Assembly: GCA_008360955.1 (NCBI GenBank)
Contig: LUCM01001935.1
Location: 108,025 to 172,024, forward strand
Source: Fasciolopsis buskii
Taxonomy: Eukaryota > Platyhelminthes > Trematoda > Plagiorchiida > Fasciolidae
Length of the DNA: 64,000 nt
Reading direction: 5' to 3'
Under the pieces are notes generated by a model, which was not told the DNA's origin, searched no databases, and worked only from the letters and a program-made list of their open reading frames with translations. The stretch's first letter is position 1; every line of letters starts with the position of its first letter. The position numbers and the translations under genes are program-made. Below, piece after piece: positions 22,355 through 35,000 of this stretch.

Positions 22355-24487
22355 TCCTGTAAACTGTCATCAATAGTGCTTCTGTGGTACCTCATTATTT
22401 GTATTTGTTTCCAGGGTAGGCTAAGTATCGTGTTTATGCAGTCATCTTTAGACTGCATAGAGGTGTATTTCGTTTCAATAATGCTAAGGCTAAGTTACAC
22501 AGTGTACTTGATCTGTCCTCTCTGTGTCTGATGAATGGTTTTAAGGCTGATTCCTTTGCCGTATAACCACCGTCTGCTGTTTCTGGAAGATCCGTAACAG
22601 CAGTCGAGTACTGAGTCGTAAACCAAGGACTGTAGTTGTACTATGGAAATTAATGATTTTGTTGATTTTTGATCGAATTCGTCTGAATGCAGCTTCAAGA
22701 AGATTAGATGAAATATTTTTATCGTGCTTCTGGATTTTTTAATTAGCAGTCTAGCAGCACATCCATATGCCTCATCGTTTGCTCCCTTAGCCCATTCGAG
22801 TACGGCACGGACGTAATTCAACTAGGCCCCAGAAGCCAAACTTTGTGATTTTGTGGAATCATTGGGCTGTTCAAATTTGAACCCTTATAGTAATAAGGTA
22901 AAAGATAAAGTGTGGATAAATTTGGCGCAATAGTCTTGTATTCAGTCGCAATACTTTCTTTTATCGGTGTACAATAGTGTGAGCTGTAAAAGGCGTCTAC
23001 ACGCGGATGCCAAAATCGCAAAGCCACTTTGCTTCGGTGCGATGAGTCATGCAAATGTGAAGCCAGAATGTAGCCAAAAGAACAAGACTAAATAATACGC
23101 TCCTTTGATTTGAGTTTAACAGCACACGGGCTTGGAATTAGACCGACGGCAAGCCAAGGCCAAGTACGGTGTCGCCCAGGCCCTCTAGCCGGCAGAATGA
23201 TTGGAAGTGGCCTGATGCTGCGATAAGCTTAGAGAGAAGTGGGGGCGGCATTCAGCATGAGGATCAAAGAATAGATAATAAACTCGTTAGAAGGAGAGCA
23301 ATCGTCTAAAAACTGTCTTGTGTGGACCTAATATAAACCCTTTGAGTATCACAAATGAAAACAAAACTGTGGTGTTGAGGTATCGGAAGCCATTTGGTCG
23401 CTCCCGCTTGACTATTTGAGCTGGGATTTGAATACAGTGGAAACGAACACCTGAAAGCGCTGGTTACCGACCTCGATAAAGCAGAATTCAAAACACTGGT
23501 AGTATGTGCACTGTCCCTCAAGTGGGGCTTGAACGAATTATGATTGACGCACTGACCAACTTACGTTAATATCGGGCTTCGGTCTCAGCGGCTCACTGAA
23601 CATGAATAGTTCAAGATTTAGCACTCACTGATCATTAGTCATTGTTGGTTTTTCATAATAATCTCATAATGGATGACTTCTGTCAGAAGCATCGGTAAAG
23701 CGACAGCATTAGAAATGACCCACAGACCTTGCCGAATTCTGCAAGTTTTGCCTAAACAATGAGAAAAACCGCATTTCACCGCTAACTACTATTAAGTAGT
23801 TAGTTACCCACGGGACAACTCGCGGGCTAGATTTTTTGTCAGCGTCCTTTCCGGGGAGTTGTCAAGCCGTTAATGTCGTGAAGCCTTGATCTAGAAATCG
23901 CAGATATGACTGTTCTCATCGTCAGTCACTTCCCTGCTTAAGGTCCTGTCTTGGTCCGGGCGCTCTTCCTCCTATATCCCGCAATTGTCGCAAAATAAAT
24001 GAACATTGGGGAAAGAATTGTTATCATTGTCGTTAACTCCTATTTCTCCTGTTTAGCTGAACCATACATCGTGATTTACATTTAGTGAACCGAGGATTGG
24101 TTCTCACTGTTGTGATTATTTCAGCATTTCCCCTGAAGGCTATTGGATGACCACATTTTTTTCTTAATACTGGTGTTATTACACTTCGCATGTGTTTGGC
24201 ACTTCGGTTTCGATATTTCTGTGCCGAAATTGATGTTTTTGTTATGACGGAAATGTTATTCATCAAGTGTCAATGTTTTCGGATAGCTTGAGATCGGGAT
24301 GCTTAATCTAACACGAATACTGTTTTAGTTTAGCAACTTCCTGTTCCCAATCTAAGACACTAATGGGCAGAAGGATGAATTTAAGTGTGAAGTAATTTTA
24401 ATGTTATCACAAGTCCAGACAAACTTCAAAAATCAGAGGCTTTTCACACTTGAATCATCCTCGTTGTAAACCATAGTTTATGCTTAC
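22355..24487. other. stretch with no supported gene
   Basis: No motif is recognised. A 108-codon open frame (22495-22821 minus) begins NYVRAVLEWAKGANDEAYG but has no flanking splice signals I trust. If the exons at 24.5-25.0 kb belong to the ODAD2-like gene, this stretch is part of its intron. Confidence 0.35.
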
Positions 24488-24602
24488 CCATCTTTCGTAG
24501 TCTCCGGAGTGATCCGTACAATTGTTCATCCGGGAATCCAGATCCAATTGGAGTGTAGTGGGTATACACCACCATGAGTACAAATAGGCACCACAAAGCA
24601 GA
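24488..24602 (-). CDS. putative internal exon with a hydrophobic segment
   Basis: Open from a weak acceptor (GAACTGTGAG) to a good donor (ATGG|GTAAGC). It encodes SALWCLFVLMVVYTHYTPIG followed by SGFPDEQLYGSLRRLRKM, with one nucleotide left over. The first half is hydrophobic enough for a membrane-spanning or buried helix. Entry phase 0 matches the exit phase of the exon at 24851-24964, and the exit phase 1 matches the entry of the ODAD2-like exon at 19252, so all three may be consecutive, although the N-terminal residues are not recognisably ODAD2. An alternative acceptor at 24622 would break the phase. Confidence 0.35.
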
Positions 24603-24850
24603 CTCACAGTTCAGCCACAGATCTTAATCATGAGTTGGATTTTCTTTTGTGCACAATTTGCTGTAGTAAACTGATGTTTTTTGGATAAACTGGACAATGA
24701 AAGGCAATGCGGTTGATACTGATTCTCGCCCTGACCTACTGAGTAATATCCAGTGCGTACTATAGGAGCACTGATAACTGATACAGATGAAAAACCAAAG
24801 TTGCATTTAGGCAGCCGACATCGTTGTATTAATAGACAGTTGAAACTTAC

Positions 24851-24964
24851 TGGATTAATGATAAAATAGCCTGGGCTCAGATCAGTTATTTTGAACCCAG
24901 ACGGACACGCGGAGTCATCAGTGGGATATTCCAATGAAGTCAGGTTGTTGCAACAATGGATAAA
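24851..24964 (-). CDS. putative internal exon, cysteine-containing, 38 codons
   Basis: Bounded by acceptor GGGCTAATTCAG and an excellent donor (ATCCA|GTAAGT). The other two frames are closed by stops, so only the phase 0 frame is usable: FIHCCNNLTSLEYPTDDSAC then PSGFKITDLSPGYFIINP. Length is exactly divisible by three. No family is recognised. It lies on the minus strand between the RREB1-like and ODAD2-like genes and is a candidate 5' exon of the latter. Confidence 0.4.
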
Positions 24965-27398
24965 CTGAATTAGCCCAAACGAAACATGTGTATATATATA
25001 TCCATAGTAGTGTTAAGTGTTGCATGCTGCTAATCCAGTCGGCCACATCCCAAAAAAGAGACAAGGTTGACTGTTTGATTTACTCCTCGATATGCGTGTT
25101 CTAGCCCAGATCGAAATAGGGGCAAGACTGGCCCTAGGGATAGTGTGTTGAAATCGACTGCTCTGCCACGTATGCGCAAACTATGAATGCCATTTCAGTG
25201 GCCTTCCAGTAACTTAGCAATACTCGTTTGTCGAGTGATGCTGGCTAACAACGGTCTGGTAGCAACTGGCGGTATGTAGTCCCATTGGTCTTTGAAGACC
25301 TCTTCTATGCCAGCCACATGGAATCGCTCACTAGTGATCTAGTTTCTCATCTAGTCGACTGACTTCTGCGGTTCTCCACCTCGAATACTCAAATACTCAC
25401 GGTTCACTCAAAACGAATTCCAGTGGTTCTTAGTCCGGACCGGTCCAGCAGTATGCATTCATTTTATCAGTTACCTTTTACTTCTTTCAGTAATGAAACG
25501 ACAAACACATGGTTTTCATAAAGGAGATCATGGTCAACCGAGGGCTATCAAATGGGAAAGTCGACTGGCGGATGGGGACTCATTTGAAAACTCGTGATGC
25601 TGACTGCCTGACTCCGGCTGGTCGAGGGCTGTTTTTGCATGATGCCCGAAACCTTGTGCAGATGGCGGCCGGATGTTATGCTAGGTATTGAGTAACAGCT
25701 GCTGGACAGAATCGGTGGTATTTAGTGGCTCGGAATCAACGCTAAGGCCGTGAGAACATTAATACGCAGTCCCTCTCGGCCTACTTCCAAATGTACTTTC
25801 GAACTATCGATTCAGTGTGGAAATAACAAAACATTTGGTACCCAGTAATTTTATGGTTTGGGTATCTCGAGTCGTCGCATTCCGATTATGCGCCAGACGA
25901 CCTTCACGCTCGTAAAAACCTCGCGAGTTCATATCAGAGTACAAACGGGCTGGCTACGGGAATAGAGGGTACGTTAGGCTTTAAGAATATTTGCTTATGA
26001 AAAAGCTGACTCTACCTAGTGGCTGTGATATTTGATATACCCAGGTAGAAACTACTATCTGACCATGTAGAGCACCGGTAGGACTGGTTATAAGAAGAGT
26101 GAGGTGCACTTCTTCCGATAGTTTTACCAACGGAATTTCTTAGTTGACATTCAACAACATACCTAGACATACGTGCAAGTACCCAAAATCGCCATCTAAC
26201 GTGACCCTATTGGCACGACGAAGTTCAGTTTATCTCTTTGATTCTAGGTGCGTGTTTCTTGTGAAAATAAGTATCAAATTCCAGACCGCTTGGAATTTCG
26301 ATCTGATTCAAATGAATTGTTTTATTCTCAGTCATTTGCAGTTGAAGTCTTTCAGAGACGAATGCATGCAGAACTAGACTGTTCTCTGCCTCTGTACTTC
26401 CAATTCAGTGTTATGTAAAAGCTTGACTGAATGGTCATATAAAGATGAAGCATAAAACATGGAATCGTACTTCATTTATTTCCCTTTCAGCCGAAATAAA
26501 ACAATACAAGTTTATAAAATAAGACTATTTTTCGAAGTGATTCGTTGTGAAGATACTGCGCGACGTATGGTGCCCGCGGAAATTAGCAATTTGCAGTTGT
26601 GAAGGTCAGGTGGGGAATAAATGTGCTAATAAAACCATTCAATAAGAAAAATTACAGCAGTATGAAAAACCGCGATGAGAGGGAAAGACAAACACAGTGC
26701 GGTTTCACTCATTATTTGTGCCCTGCTCTCAGAATGGGAGGAGCGCGGTTGTGATAACAATGGCAGACCACTTTACAAGTGGAAAGACAACAAACAGGCG
26801 TCGGTATCTGACAGCGCTTGAGGATGCCTGTGGCTGACCAGGGAAAGTCGGAATGCTCCTGTTTCACAAGAAATTCCGTTGCCCATGAATAGCATTGAAA
26901 TATGTGGGGGAGGTGCATCTTGACAAATACATGCATATCCTAGACCACTGCGTCCATAATTCAGTCACTGTCGCTGAGTCCAGTGATTGTGATAATGTTT
27001 TCGTTTTGCTTCTTCAAACCCGAACACCGAAAACGGAGAACGTAGTTGTTGCTTTGTTGATTATGATGATGGCGGTGATGATAATCACAATAATAACCAT
27101 GAGAACCTCAATGCCAGGATAATGTACTTGCATGCGCACAAACCTATATCAGCAATGACAAGCGCATGTCTGTTAGCGTCGCACTCAGTTGATGAGCGTC
27201 ACCTGCTGTATACAAGTTCATGACTTGGGGCGGAATAAAGCAAGAGATAGTTGCAAATTTGCTGATAAATACATGGCGCTTATATTCGGGACTAATGTCC
27301 CCACGTCACCCCAGGGGTGACCCGGCTGGGTCAGGTCCGGTGTAGTCAGTACCAAACCTGTTGAGTAATACTCTGCTTTACTGGGTAAAAATCCGATG
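24965..27398. other. stretch between genes, includes likely 3' UTR of the RREB1-like gene
   Basis: The part next to 27398 is probably 3' UTR of the zinc-finger gene. The nearest minus-strand AATAAA I find is at 26475-26480, about 0.9 kb after the stop. A plus-strand frame at 25509-25691 with a good acceptor (ACTTCTTTCAG) before it and a donor-like GTATTG at its end is possible but unrecognised. Confidence 0.35.
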
Positions 27399-28570
27399 TT
27401 ACATTTTGTGTACATAATCCGAAGAGACCGTTGTGCCCTTTATGGTTTGTTTCATGTGCACGCGATAGTGTCTATGCATGCTGTGTTTCAGAGAGAATTC
27501 CTTACCGCAATCAGGACAAACAAAAGGACGCTCGCCAGTGTGTGAACGCATGTGGCGTTGTAAGTCTTGTTGACTCCCAAATCGATGCAAACAGATGCAG
27601 CAGTTCACATGGCGTACATCAGCTGTACCATTCTTCATGCTATCCTCACCTGTCCCGGCTTCGACTTCACCATCGTCAATCGAATAGGGTAAATTCTCCA
27701 CGGCGGACACCAATGCATTTATTGCGTCTCCCGTGGCAACATTCAGTTTGCCGTAAAACTTTTTCCATTCATCTGGATGTTTAATAGACCAGTGTTTTAA
27801 TGCGATCAGTCGTTCAGTAAAAGACACCGAACACAGATGACATCGAAACGTGGTGTATTCTGTTTGATGTTGATTCAGGTGACGCCGTACTGACCTCGCA
27901 TGAACGGACGTTTCACATACGGAACACCGAAAAGTGGGCAACTTAGTGGATGCAGATTGGATGCTCAAATCTATTGCTGCATCAGGGATGTCATTTGAAT
28001 AGTTCATCTCAGGTTTAGCACACTCTTGAACCCAATTCACATTGGTCGCTTGAGTTCGTGAATGACGTCGGCCCTTGCGCATTACCCGAGTCCACTGAGT
28101 AGGCCTTAAAAGATAATCCTGAGTTACGGATAAGTAGGGATTTGAGGAGGGCGATGCAGTGGATCCCTGGTTAGCTGCTGCGGCCGCCGCAGCAGCAGTA
28201 GCAGCTAACAGAGCAGCTGTGTAGAGACGTTCTGGGTTCGGTTCCACTACCGGATCTCCGGCTCGTGTGAGCAAGGAGTTGCTGATATCTTCCGCTTGCT
28301 TTTCATTTGAACTCATCGAGATGATTTCATCTTCTCTTAGCTCCTCTGTAGCTTCTGCCAGGTTTGATCCGGTATCTGGGGCGTATGTACCATTCGTTGA
28401 ACGGGTATCACCACTTGCATCTAGTCGTTGTCCCTCGGGACCTGATGCACTTTGAACACGTTGGCGTTGCCGTTTTAAACTGACTTGGTGCACTCGTTCC
28501 ATATGACGTTCCCGGTTGGACTTGGTTGAGAATGATTTTGTACAGCGAGTGCAAGCAAATGGTTTGTGCG
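27399..28570 (-). CDS. RREB1: RREB1/hindsight-like zinc-finger protein, exon 6 (last)
   Basis: Acceptor GCCAAAAATCCAG precedes 28570; the frame ends in a stop at 27399. It completes finger 5 (KPFACTRCTKSFSTKSNRER), then has a polar linker, a short alanine run (about residues 1064-1073), a PIDLS-like AIDLS (1139-1143), fingers 6 (C1156, C1159, H1171, H1175) and 7 (C1184, C1187, H1200, H1205), and the closing pair 8 and 9. The last pair, CICLHRFGSQQDLQRHMRSH joined by TGERPF to CPDCGKEFSLKHSMHRH, parallels the C-terminal pair of vertebrate RREB1 almost position for position, including QDL.RHMRSHTGERP and F.LKHS. Adjacent fingers 8 and 9 probably bind DNA together. The product is nuclear by family. 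Confidence 0.9.
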
Positions 28571-30889
28571 CTGGATTTTTGGCCGGAGATAAACAAGAGA
28601 AGTGGGAATAAGGTGATTTAATTCACCACTGTTTTGATTTAATCTCTTACAAACTTCCAAAAAGAACATTTTCAAGTAATAAAATATACGTGCATAATTT
28701 ATTTCACTTTTAGCCATGCGCATGATTCTTTGGCGCGTTTATATAGCTTATAACTGAAGAAATTCAAATTAGATGACAAAGTTGTTTATTATGAATATTA
28801 AAACAAGTGCACAAATCTCTCTAAATTTAACCAATGCCAGTTGAATAGGATCGCTAGGTATCCCTGTTTTTTCTTTCTGCGTGATTATGTGTAATTGAAT
28901 TCACACAGGTCCGGTGTGTGTAAAAGTGTTAACCCATTGCCAAAATGCGACTGAACACATCTCTGTGATTAATGCTGGCTGCGAGCACTGGAAATTCATA
29001 ACCGAATTCAATCAGGGATCCGATGTACCTATAAATTACAACACAGTCTGATAAGGAGAAAGTTGTACCAAGCGGTGAGTGACCGCATCAGGTAAATGAC
29101 TATGTCTTGGGGCGGAACCGGACTCGACTGACCACTCGTTTTTGTAAGCAAATCAATGTGAATCGGTCAGGCAGAATACAGTTAGCTCAGTTAGATTTAC
29201 CAAGTTTTTTTAGGCATTCAACAGGTGGATTATGCAATCAGCACTTTGTACTGGAAATCGGAGAAGGATTAGGGCATTGAAGTTGTCCTTCTATCGCGAC
29301 TGAGTCAACAGCCGTAAAACTACCGCGCTATCTCCGCAAATGTATCCTTCCAAAAAGTAACAAGTTGCTACCAGCACGTGCACAACCGATAGATTGCTCT
29401 TATGCGCCGCGGAAGACAAGTGAATCGATTGACAGTGCGATGTGGTTCAAGCGAACTTCGAGAAAATAAGTTGGGTCGCACACTGATGAACGGCTTGGAC
29501 CTTCGCTAACAAAACCGTAATCATTCGTCAACAGAATTAGTGATTGGTTTATCTTTTCTAGAAAATGAAGGTACATTTTATTTGTAGACAAGAATCTAAC
29601 GCTGTAGTATTGACGGACTGGCTTTCCTCAACTTGTTTACTTTGTCAACAAATGTCTTCTTAATTAGGAAAACTTTGCAGAAGACCTGAAATAAAAACGA
29701 TTACTGTGAATACTTGGAGCTGAATACCACAACGCTGAATTTTACCTGTCGTGGATAATCAAATCCTAAAAAACTGCTTTGTTGTTCCACGTTTTTCGAA
29801 TTCGCTCACTGAATTCCCTTGCATAGATACTGAGCACGTTGCTAAAACAGGCAATCACGTGATATTTGCGATCTTTGCAGTCTTCTTTTTCTGTAGACTC
29901 TGCTAGATTAATCTGATCTGACGAATTCGGAAGTTATTTGAAAGCAATAAGAATTTGGCGAAAGTCATCAAAAAACTGGGCTTGCTAAGTCTAGCTAGAT
30001 AAGTGAGGAGATTTCGGAAGTTCGTAATCAGCAAACTTATGCTTCTTTTGTTGGTAGGCCTGAAAAAATAACACTGAATACAATTCTCGTCTTAGGCTGA
30101 TATAAACCGAAATTTAAATACTGCTTAGTTCTCACTACAGAACTTATCCGAGATCGAGGAAACCGCTGGAACAAATCGTACTTTTAAATCAGAAATATAT
30201 ACAAGGTTCCAGATTTAATAACTATTCGGTGTAAGGGTTCAAAGTTGATGTCATAGACGACAGAAACAGTAATAACAGTGGAATTTAGGTCTATCGGGAT
30301 TTTTTCACCTCGTTAAAAGTTACTGCTTTGGTCTTTTCAGGGCTATTGCGGTCTCAGTGAGCGCACCCTATTCTGCAAGTCGGCATCTAACCACTTATTT
30401 TCCTAGCTATTGATCGATGGTTTAATCAAGGTTACTTCCAGCCTGCAACTCTTGATAACATGGGTGACCGATGACAAGTCGGAATTTGCCCCTATGTGAC
30501 ATGTTTGTGCAAGTGATACCGTATGTGTGCATAGGGCTATCACTTTACTTGGTTTGGTTTTAATTTAAAGTGTCAAGTTGGAAAGCCGTCATTTTTCAGT
30601 GAGCCAGCTGGTGATACCCGGGATGACCAGGTTACATAATGCCTAAACTGTTAAACCGTAAGGTACTTTCCGGATCCCATTACAGTAACAAATTGGATAC
30701 AATGAAAAACGGAATCCTAACGCCTCAATACTTCTTTTTACCATTGACGACCGGTTTTACCCTATATGCTTCTCAATTTCATTTCACAAAGCAGTTTCTG
30801 GACATTGGAATATGGTGGTCATAACAGAATCGTTTGATGTACAATATTTTCCAACCATTACCATTACAGTACAGAAAAGCAACACTTAC
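28571..30889 (-). other. intron 5 of the RREB1-like gene
   Basis: GT at 30889 and AG at 28571, 2.3 kb, splitting the codon after finger 4 inside the linker between fingers 4 and 5 (entry C, then CG). No coding sequence or recognisable repeat is seen in it. Confidence 0.7.
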
Positions 30890-31680
30890 GTGTATGTGTG
30901 AGAATATGTCGCTTTAGTGAGCTATTCCACGGGAATTTTTGACTGCATCCGGCGATAGGACAAGTGATCAATTTTGGCGCATCCTTATAGGAATTCTTCT
31001 TGTGAATATATGGGAACTGCAAACCCGGCAACAAAGGGAGTGACAACGATCGAGATGATTTACTTCTGGTATGAGGAGACTTAAGTGCTGTGGCCAGTTG
31101 TTTCACTACGGACGACGCTTCTGAATAGGACAGCATATTCGTGGGGCCTGAACAAGATGATGGTGTTATTGGTAATGACAGTGGCAATGACACTGGCGAC
31201 AGCAACGGTGGCGGTAGTGGTAGCGGCAGCACTGACGGTTGGGAAGCGGAAAACTTCGTATTTCCATCGTCTGTCCTGTCTGGCGAACTGCATGTAGCTG
31301 AAACTGTGTCCTTTGAGCTGGTGGCGTTTAGCAATTGCAGTGGAATGGAGCTTGTTTTGTATTCTTCCTGCTGAATTTGACAAATTCTATCGTATCCGTG
31401 ATTTGTTGCACTTATTGACACATTACAAACTTCCGGCAAATCAGGCTGAACCATAGCTGTAGATAGCTGGTCCGTCAGCATCGTTTCAGGATCTTCTTTC
31501 CTCACTCTGTTTTCACCCGTTCTGGTAAAATTGGATTTCGGTACAGACAGATCAAGGATTTCCGAATCACCTAAATTTTCTTCCGGAGGGCCGATCTGAC
31601 TTGATAGGGGTAAGGTAGGCGCCACTGACTCATGTTCACCGCATGGACTGGCATTGGACTTTGGACGTTTTTCAGCACGA
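30890..31680 (-). CDS. RREB1: RREB1/hindsight-like zinc-finger protein, exon 5
   Basis: Starts after a strong acceptor (TTTTTTTCGGTTAACATTAG) and ends at CACAC|GTAAGT. It encodes a long polar linker containing SEILDLSVPKSNF (about residues 716-728), which resembles the PxDLS-type CtBP-binding motif of vertebrate RREB1 (there PIDLSIPKNF), a Pro/Leu/Ser-rich tract, then finger 4, CPIAGCSQKFPWNSSLKRHI, with four residues between the cysteines (C917, C922, H935, H939). The FPW.SSL.RH.LTHT wording matches the RREB1 finger known from vertebrates. An alternative start at 31715 (acceptor GATCTTCAG) would join exon 3 directly, also in phase, and give a five-exon, 1,319-residue model. Confidence 0.85.
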
Positions 31681-31969
31681 CTAATGTTAACCGAAAAAAA
31701 GTATTTAAGCGTTTCCTGAAGATCTTGTTTCATCGGCCACAAACATTCAACACTAATACTCTAAAAATACTGGCATCTGACCTTATGAAATAATCTCGAT
31801 TTTGATCAGAACAAAAGGAAATGTTGATAACGGGTTATGAAATGATGAAAACCATGTTACTTCCGACATCTTAGCCTGATATGATAAAAAGGATTGGTCT
31901 CTCATTGTAGGAAACATTGATAGCGTAATGCCTTAGATCGTTACATGAGTGAGGAAATTTTCGACTTAC

Positions 31970-32037
31970 CGGTGGGTACTTTTGGGAAACAATTTCGTCA
32001 ATGCTCGGTTTTGAACTCGACCCATTCTGATGCTCTT
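31970..32037 (-). CDS. RREB1: RREB1/hindsight-like zinc-finger protein, candidate small exon 4
   Basis: A 68-nt exon with acceptor AAATTCCTTCAG and a perfect donor (CACCG|GTAAGT). Entry phase 0 matches the end of exon 3, and exit phase 2 matches the strong acceptor of exon 5 at 31681, so including it keeps the whole frame open. Product KSIRMGRVQNRALTKLFPKS, a basic stretch. It has no finger and no homology that I recognise, so it could be alternatively spliced or a false exon. Another reading frame here (SSSKPSIDEIVSQKYPP) looks protein-like too but does not match the phase of exon 3. Confidence 0.5.
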
Positions 32038-35000
32038 CTGAAGGAATTTTGAATATCTTGAAGAGTACCACACTAAAATAGAACGATAGTTTAATGATTT
32101 AAGTACGGGTGCATTTTCCCATCTGAAAATCTGCAGAGATTGAAGAAAATTGGGGCAAAACCTGAAGCACATTGTTAACAAAAGTATTGTCTACAGTGCA
32201 CTAGTAGTCCGCAAACTCGTAGAAAAGCTGGCTTTAGCTTTTGTTGTTCTGTCTCTGTCGCTTTTGGCAGAGAAGAAATCGACATTTATAACCACTCTAT
32301 TAGTAGTGATAATATTGATAACAATGACAAGAAGAGTAATAACAGCATTAATGTTAATGATAGTAACTGATTTCCTCCGATGTTCAAATGTTGACTCGTT
32401 TTTGCCGAAACTTCTAAATTTTACTGATTTCTCCTATTTCTAGTAGATTGGGAAGCAGTATTCCTAGATAATTAGCCACCGTAGATTGATTTCACTTTCT
32501 TTTCTGGCAGATTCACTTCCGTATGTTCCTAAAGGTCGTTTTACGCTGCTGGCCATTCACCGTATATTATCTCAGGTTTTCCGACTGCTTAAGTACTGTT
32601 TTGCGTCTTTCTACTCCAACAGAACTGTGTCTACACCCACCTACAACAGTCTTGTCAACGGCGGTGCGAATCACCGAGCCGAACTTTCCGCCTTCTGCCC
32701 GACAGTTCAATTCAGTACAATTGCTCCCCCATCGTGATCGTCGCCTACTGGTTGGAGAGGACCACTGAGTACAGCTACCGCTTAATTTTCGTTTCGAAAA
32801 GCGCGCTTCAATAAAGCGCACTGTGTTGGCTGCTGATTGTATGCTGTCACCATTTTATACTTATATTTTTTTTATTTTCGCGGTTGATGGCTGCTTCTTT
32901 GATCATTTCTACTAACAGATTGGCATTTTATCACCAGTGATCGTACATTCATCTTAAACTGTGCTAACACTAATATTTGGTACTAGTTCCATTGTTGCTG
33001 GCCGTGAACTGCCAAGATGTTGCTCCAAAACGTTTGAAAACAGCACAGGTTTCCAGTTGCTTGCACTACGTCGGATTGCCTATAGGTATTATTGCACCGC
33101 GTCAGGTCTTATTCCCGTTGTTGAGAGTTTCCACACCGTCAGGATTATACAGCTATGATAATAATACTGTTGTTATTATTGTCATCATTATTCATAATGG
33201 GTAGCGATGGTGATGATGGCAGACGCTGAATTGTTGCCAGGAGTGTCCCGAGCAACTTTGGCGATCACTTACTTGGTTTGAACACTCTCCGTGTTGTCAT
33301 TTCTTTGTTGAATTTAGTCACCGCACCTCGGGGTTTTTGATTTCCCCCAAAGTTATCCTAATATGAAAAAGGTGATTGAAAGTATATCGTCAAGAAATGT
33401 GTTATATTTCGAAGAATAAATTCATGTATGACAGGTTAGTATTCCATTGCTTCTATGAGGTCACGGTAGTTCAACTTGTCGTCTAAATCGTAAACATTTC
33501 ATCATAGGTGACGCCATCAGTCTACGGATGACGAAATTGGATCGACCTACGCACAAGAGATCAGTGCATTGTTCCCACTTCTGATCCATCTTCTACCCCA
33601 GAAATCACATACAAATATAAAAATAGCTATGTGGAAACATCTATCACTTGGTTATTTCACTTTCTGCTGTGTCACTTTTGAACTTCAGCTGCCCCGGTCA
33701 GTACTAAACTGCAGAGTAATCCGAATTAACTATTTCATTCGTCTTTGTATTTTCATGTTGGGGTGCATGCGAAAACGGATTCGCTCTTTTTCTTTGGGTT
33801 GCCTGAGCTCCGATCCACTTGTGTCAACAACAGAAGGTATCCGATCATACGGATATTCATAACTAGTTCAGCAGTTACTGTCTTTTCCCAGCCTAGTTTG
33901 ACTTAAAAATATTTAAACACATTTAATCAAATAAAACATTGGAGACATGGCTACAGTCCGCTGTTTGTAATTCAGTCCGACATTTTCAACGTTGTTATCC
34001 TAAAGACCCTAGTACTTGCAAGATGTATCAGTAAGTAGCTTGAATTTATTTGCATGTTTCCTAAATTATATCTGTTTGGAGACTGTAATTAGACCAGTCA
34101 AATATGGCAGCCTTGGTTTTCTAAGTAGACGAGATTGAACGTGAAAACTGAGACCTCACTGGGGGACGAAAATTTCATCAACGTTTTGGAAGACTTTTAG
34201 AGTTATCCTAGTTTAAATTCATAAATGATAACCAACTCGCTTGTCCGAAAAGACACTTATTTTATGGAGCATCCCACCCACGAGTGCATGTGTTTATGGG
34301 CTGCAGACAATCATTTGTCAGTTGAGGTATTTTGTGTTGACAGAGGTCTACAAATATGGTCGATCACCAACGGAAAGGTTTTTTAGGGAGCATACTGATT
34401 TACATCAAAGCTGACTTTGCGGCGGGGTCATTTAGGCGCTCTGCGTTAATCGGTTAGGCTGTTATAGTGACAATGAAACAGTGAGCGCAAAATAGTAAAA
34501 GCTTTTGAAATAATATTGTATGGGATGAGAAAATGGTATCGAAACCTCGGTCGGCTTGCGACTGTTTTTAAACCTTTCAAGCTTTTTGAGCTAAAATAGG
34601 CTGTGATTAACATCATGTTGATCGAATAAACTATGCCACGAGCGTGTTTTATGGAGGAAATGAATCATATCTAAGAGTTACCACAAAGTTACTTATATTT
34701 ATAGGAAAATTTCACGACAGAAATTCTTTCCTCCCATCCTGTCGCGGATTATTACCGACGCATCATGAACCTCTGTCCAGATGGACTTGAATAATATTCA
34801 GATGCTCTAAAGTTTTACCAGATGAGTAGCATTAGTTAATAGCACATAAAAACAGCGAATACAATTATCCTGCTCAGCGGCAGAAAATGCTTGGCGCCTG
34901 CGTCTAAGGACCCGCTAAGTTTGTTGAAGAATAAATGGTGTACAGTGACCTGAAAACAATCGCAAAATGGACACTTCTAGAAGGAAATTCCTCGATGGAG

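Noticed and set aside
22495..22821. 108-codon minus frame as a possible gene or exon
   Set aside because: No splice sites or motifs that I trust, and it lies next to repeats.
24033..24266. 77-codon minus frame as the next exon after 24488
   Set aside because: An in-frame TGA lies immediately upstream and no acceptor is placed to enter this frame.
25509..25691. Plus-strand first coding exon behind a good acceptor
   Set aside because: The donor is weak (GTATTG), two frames are equally plausible, and no following exon was found.
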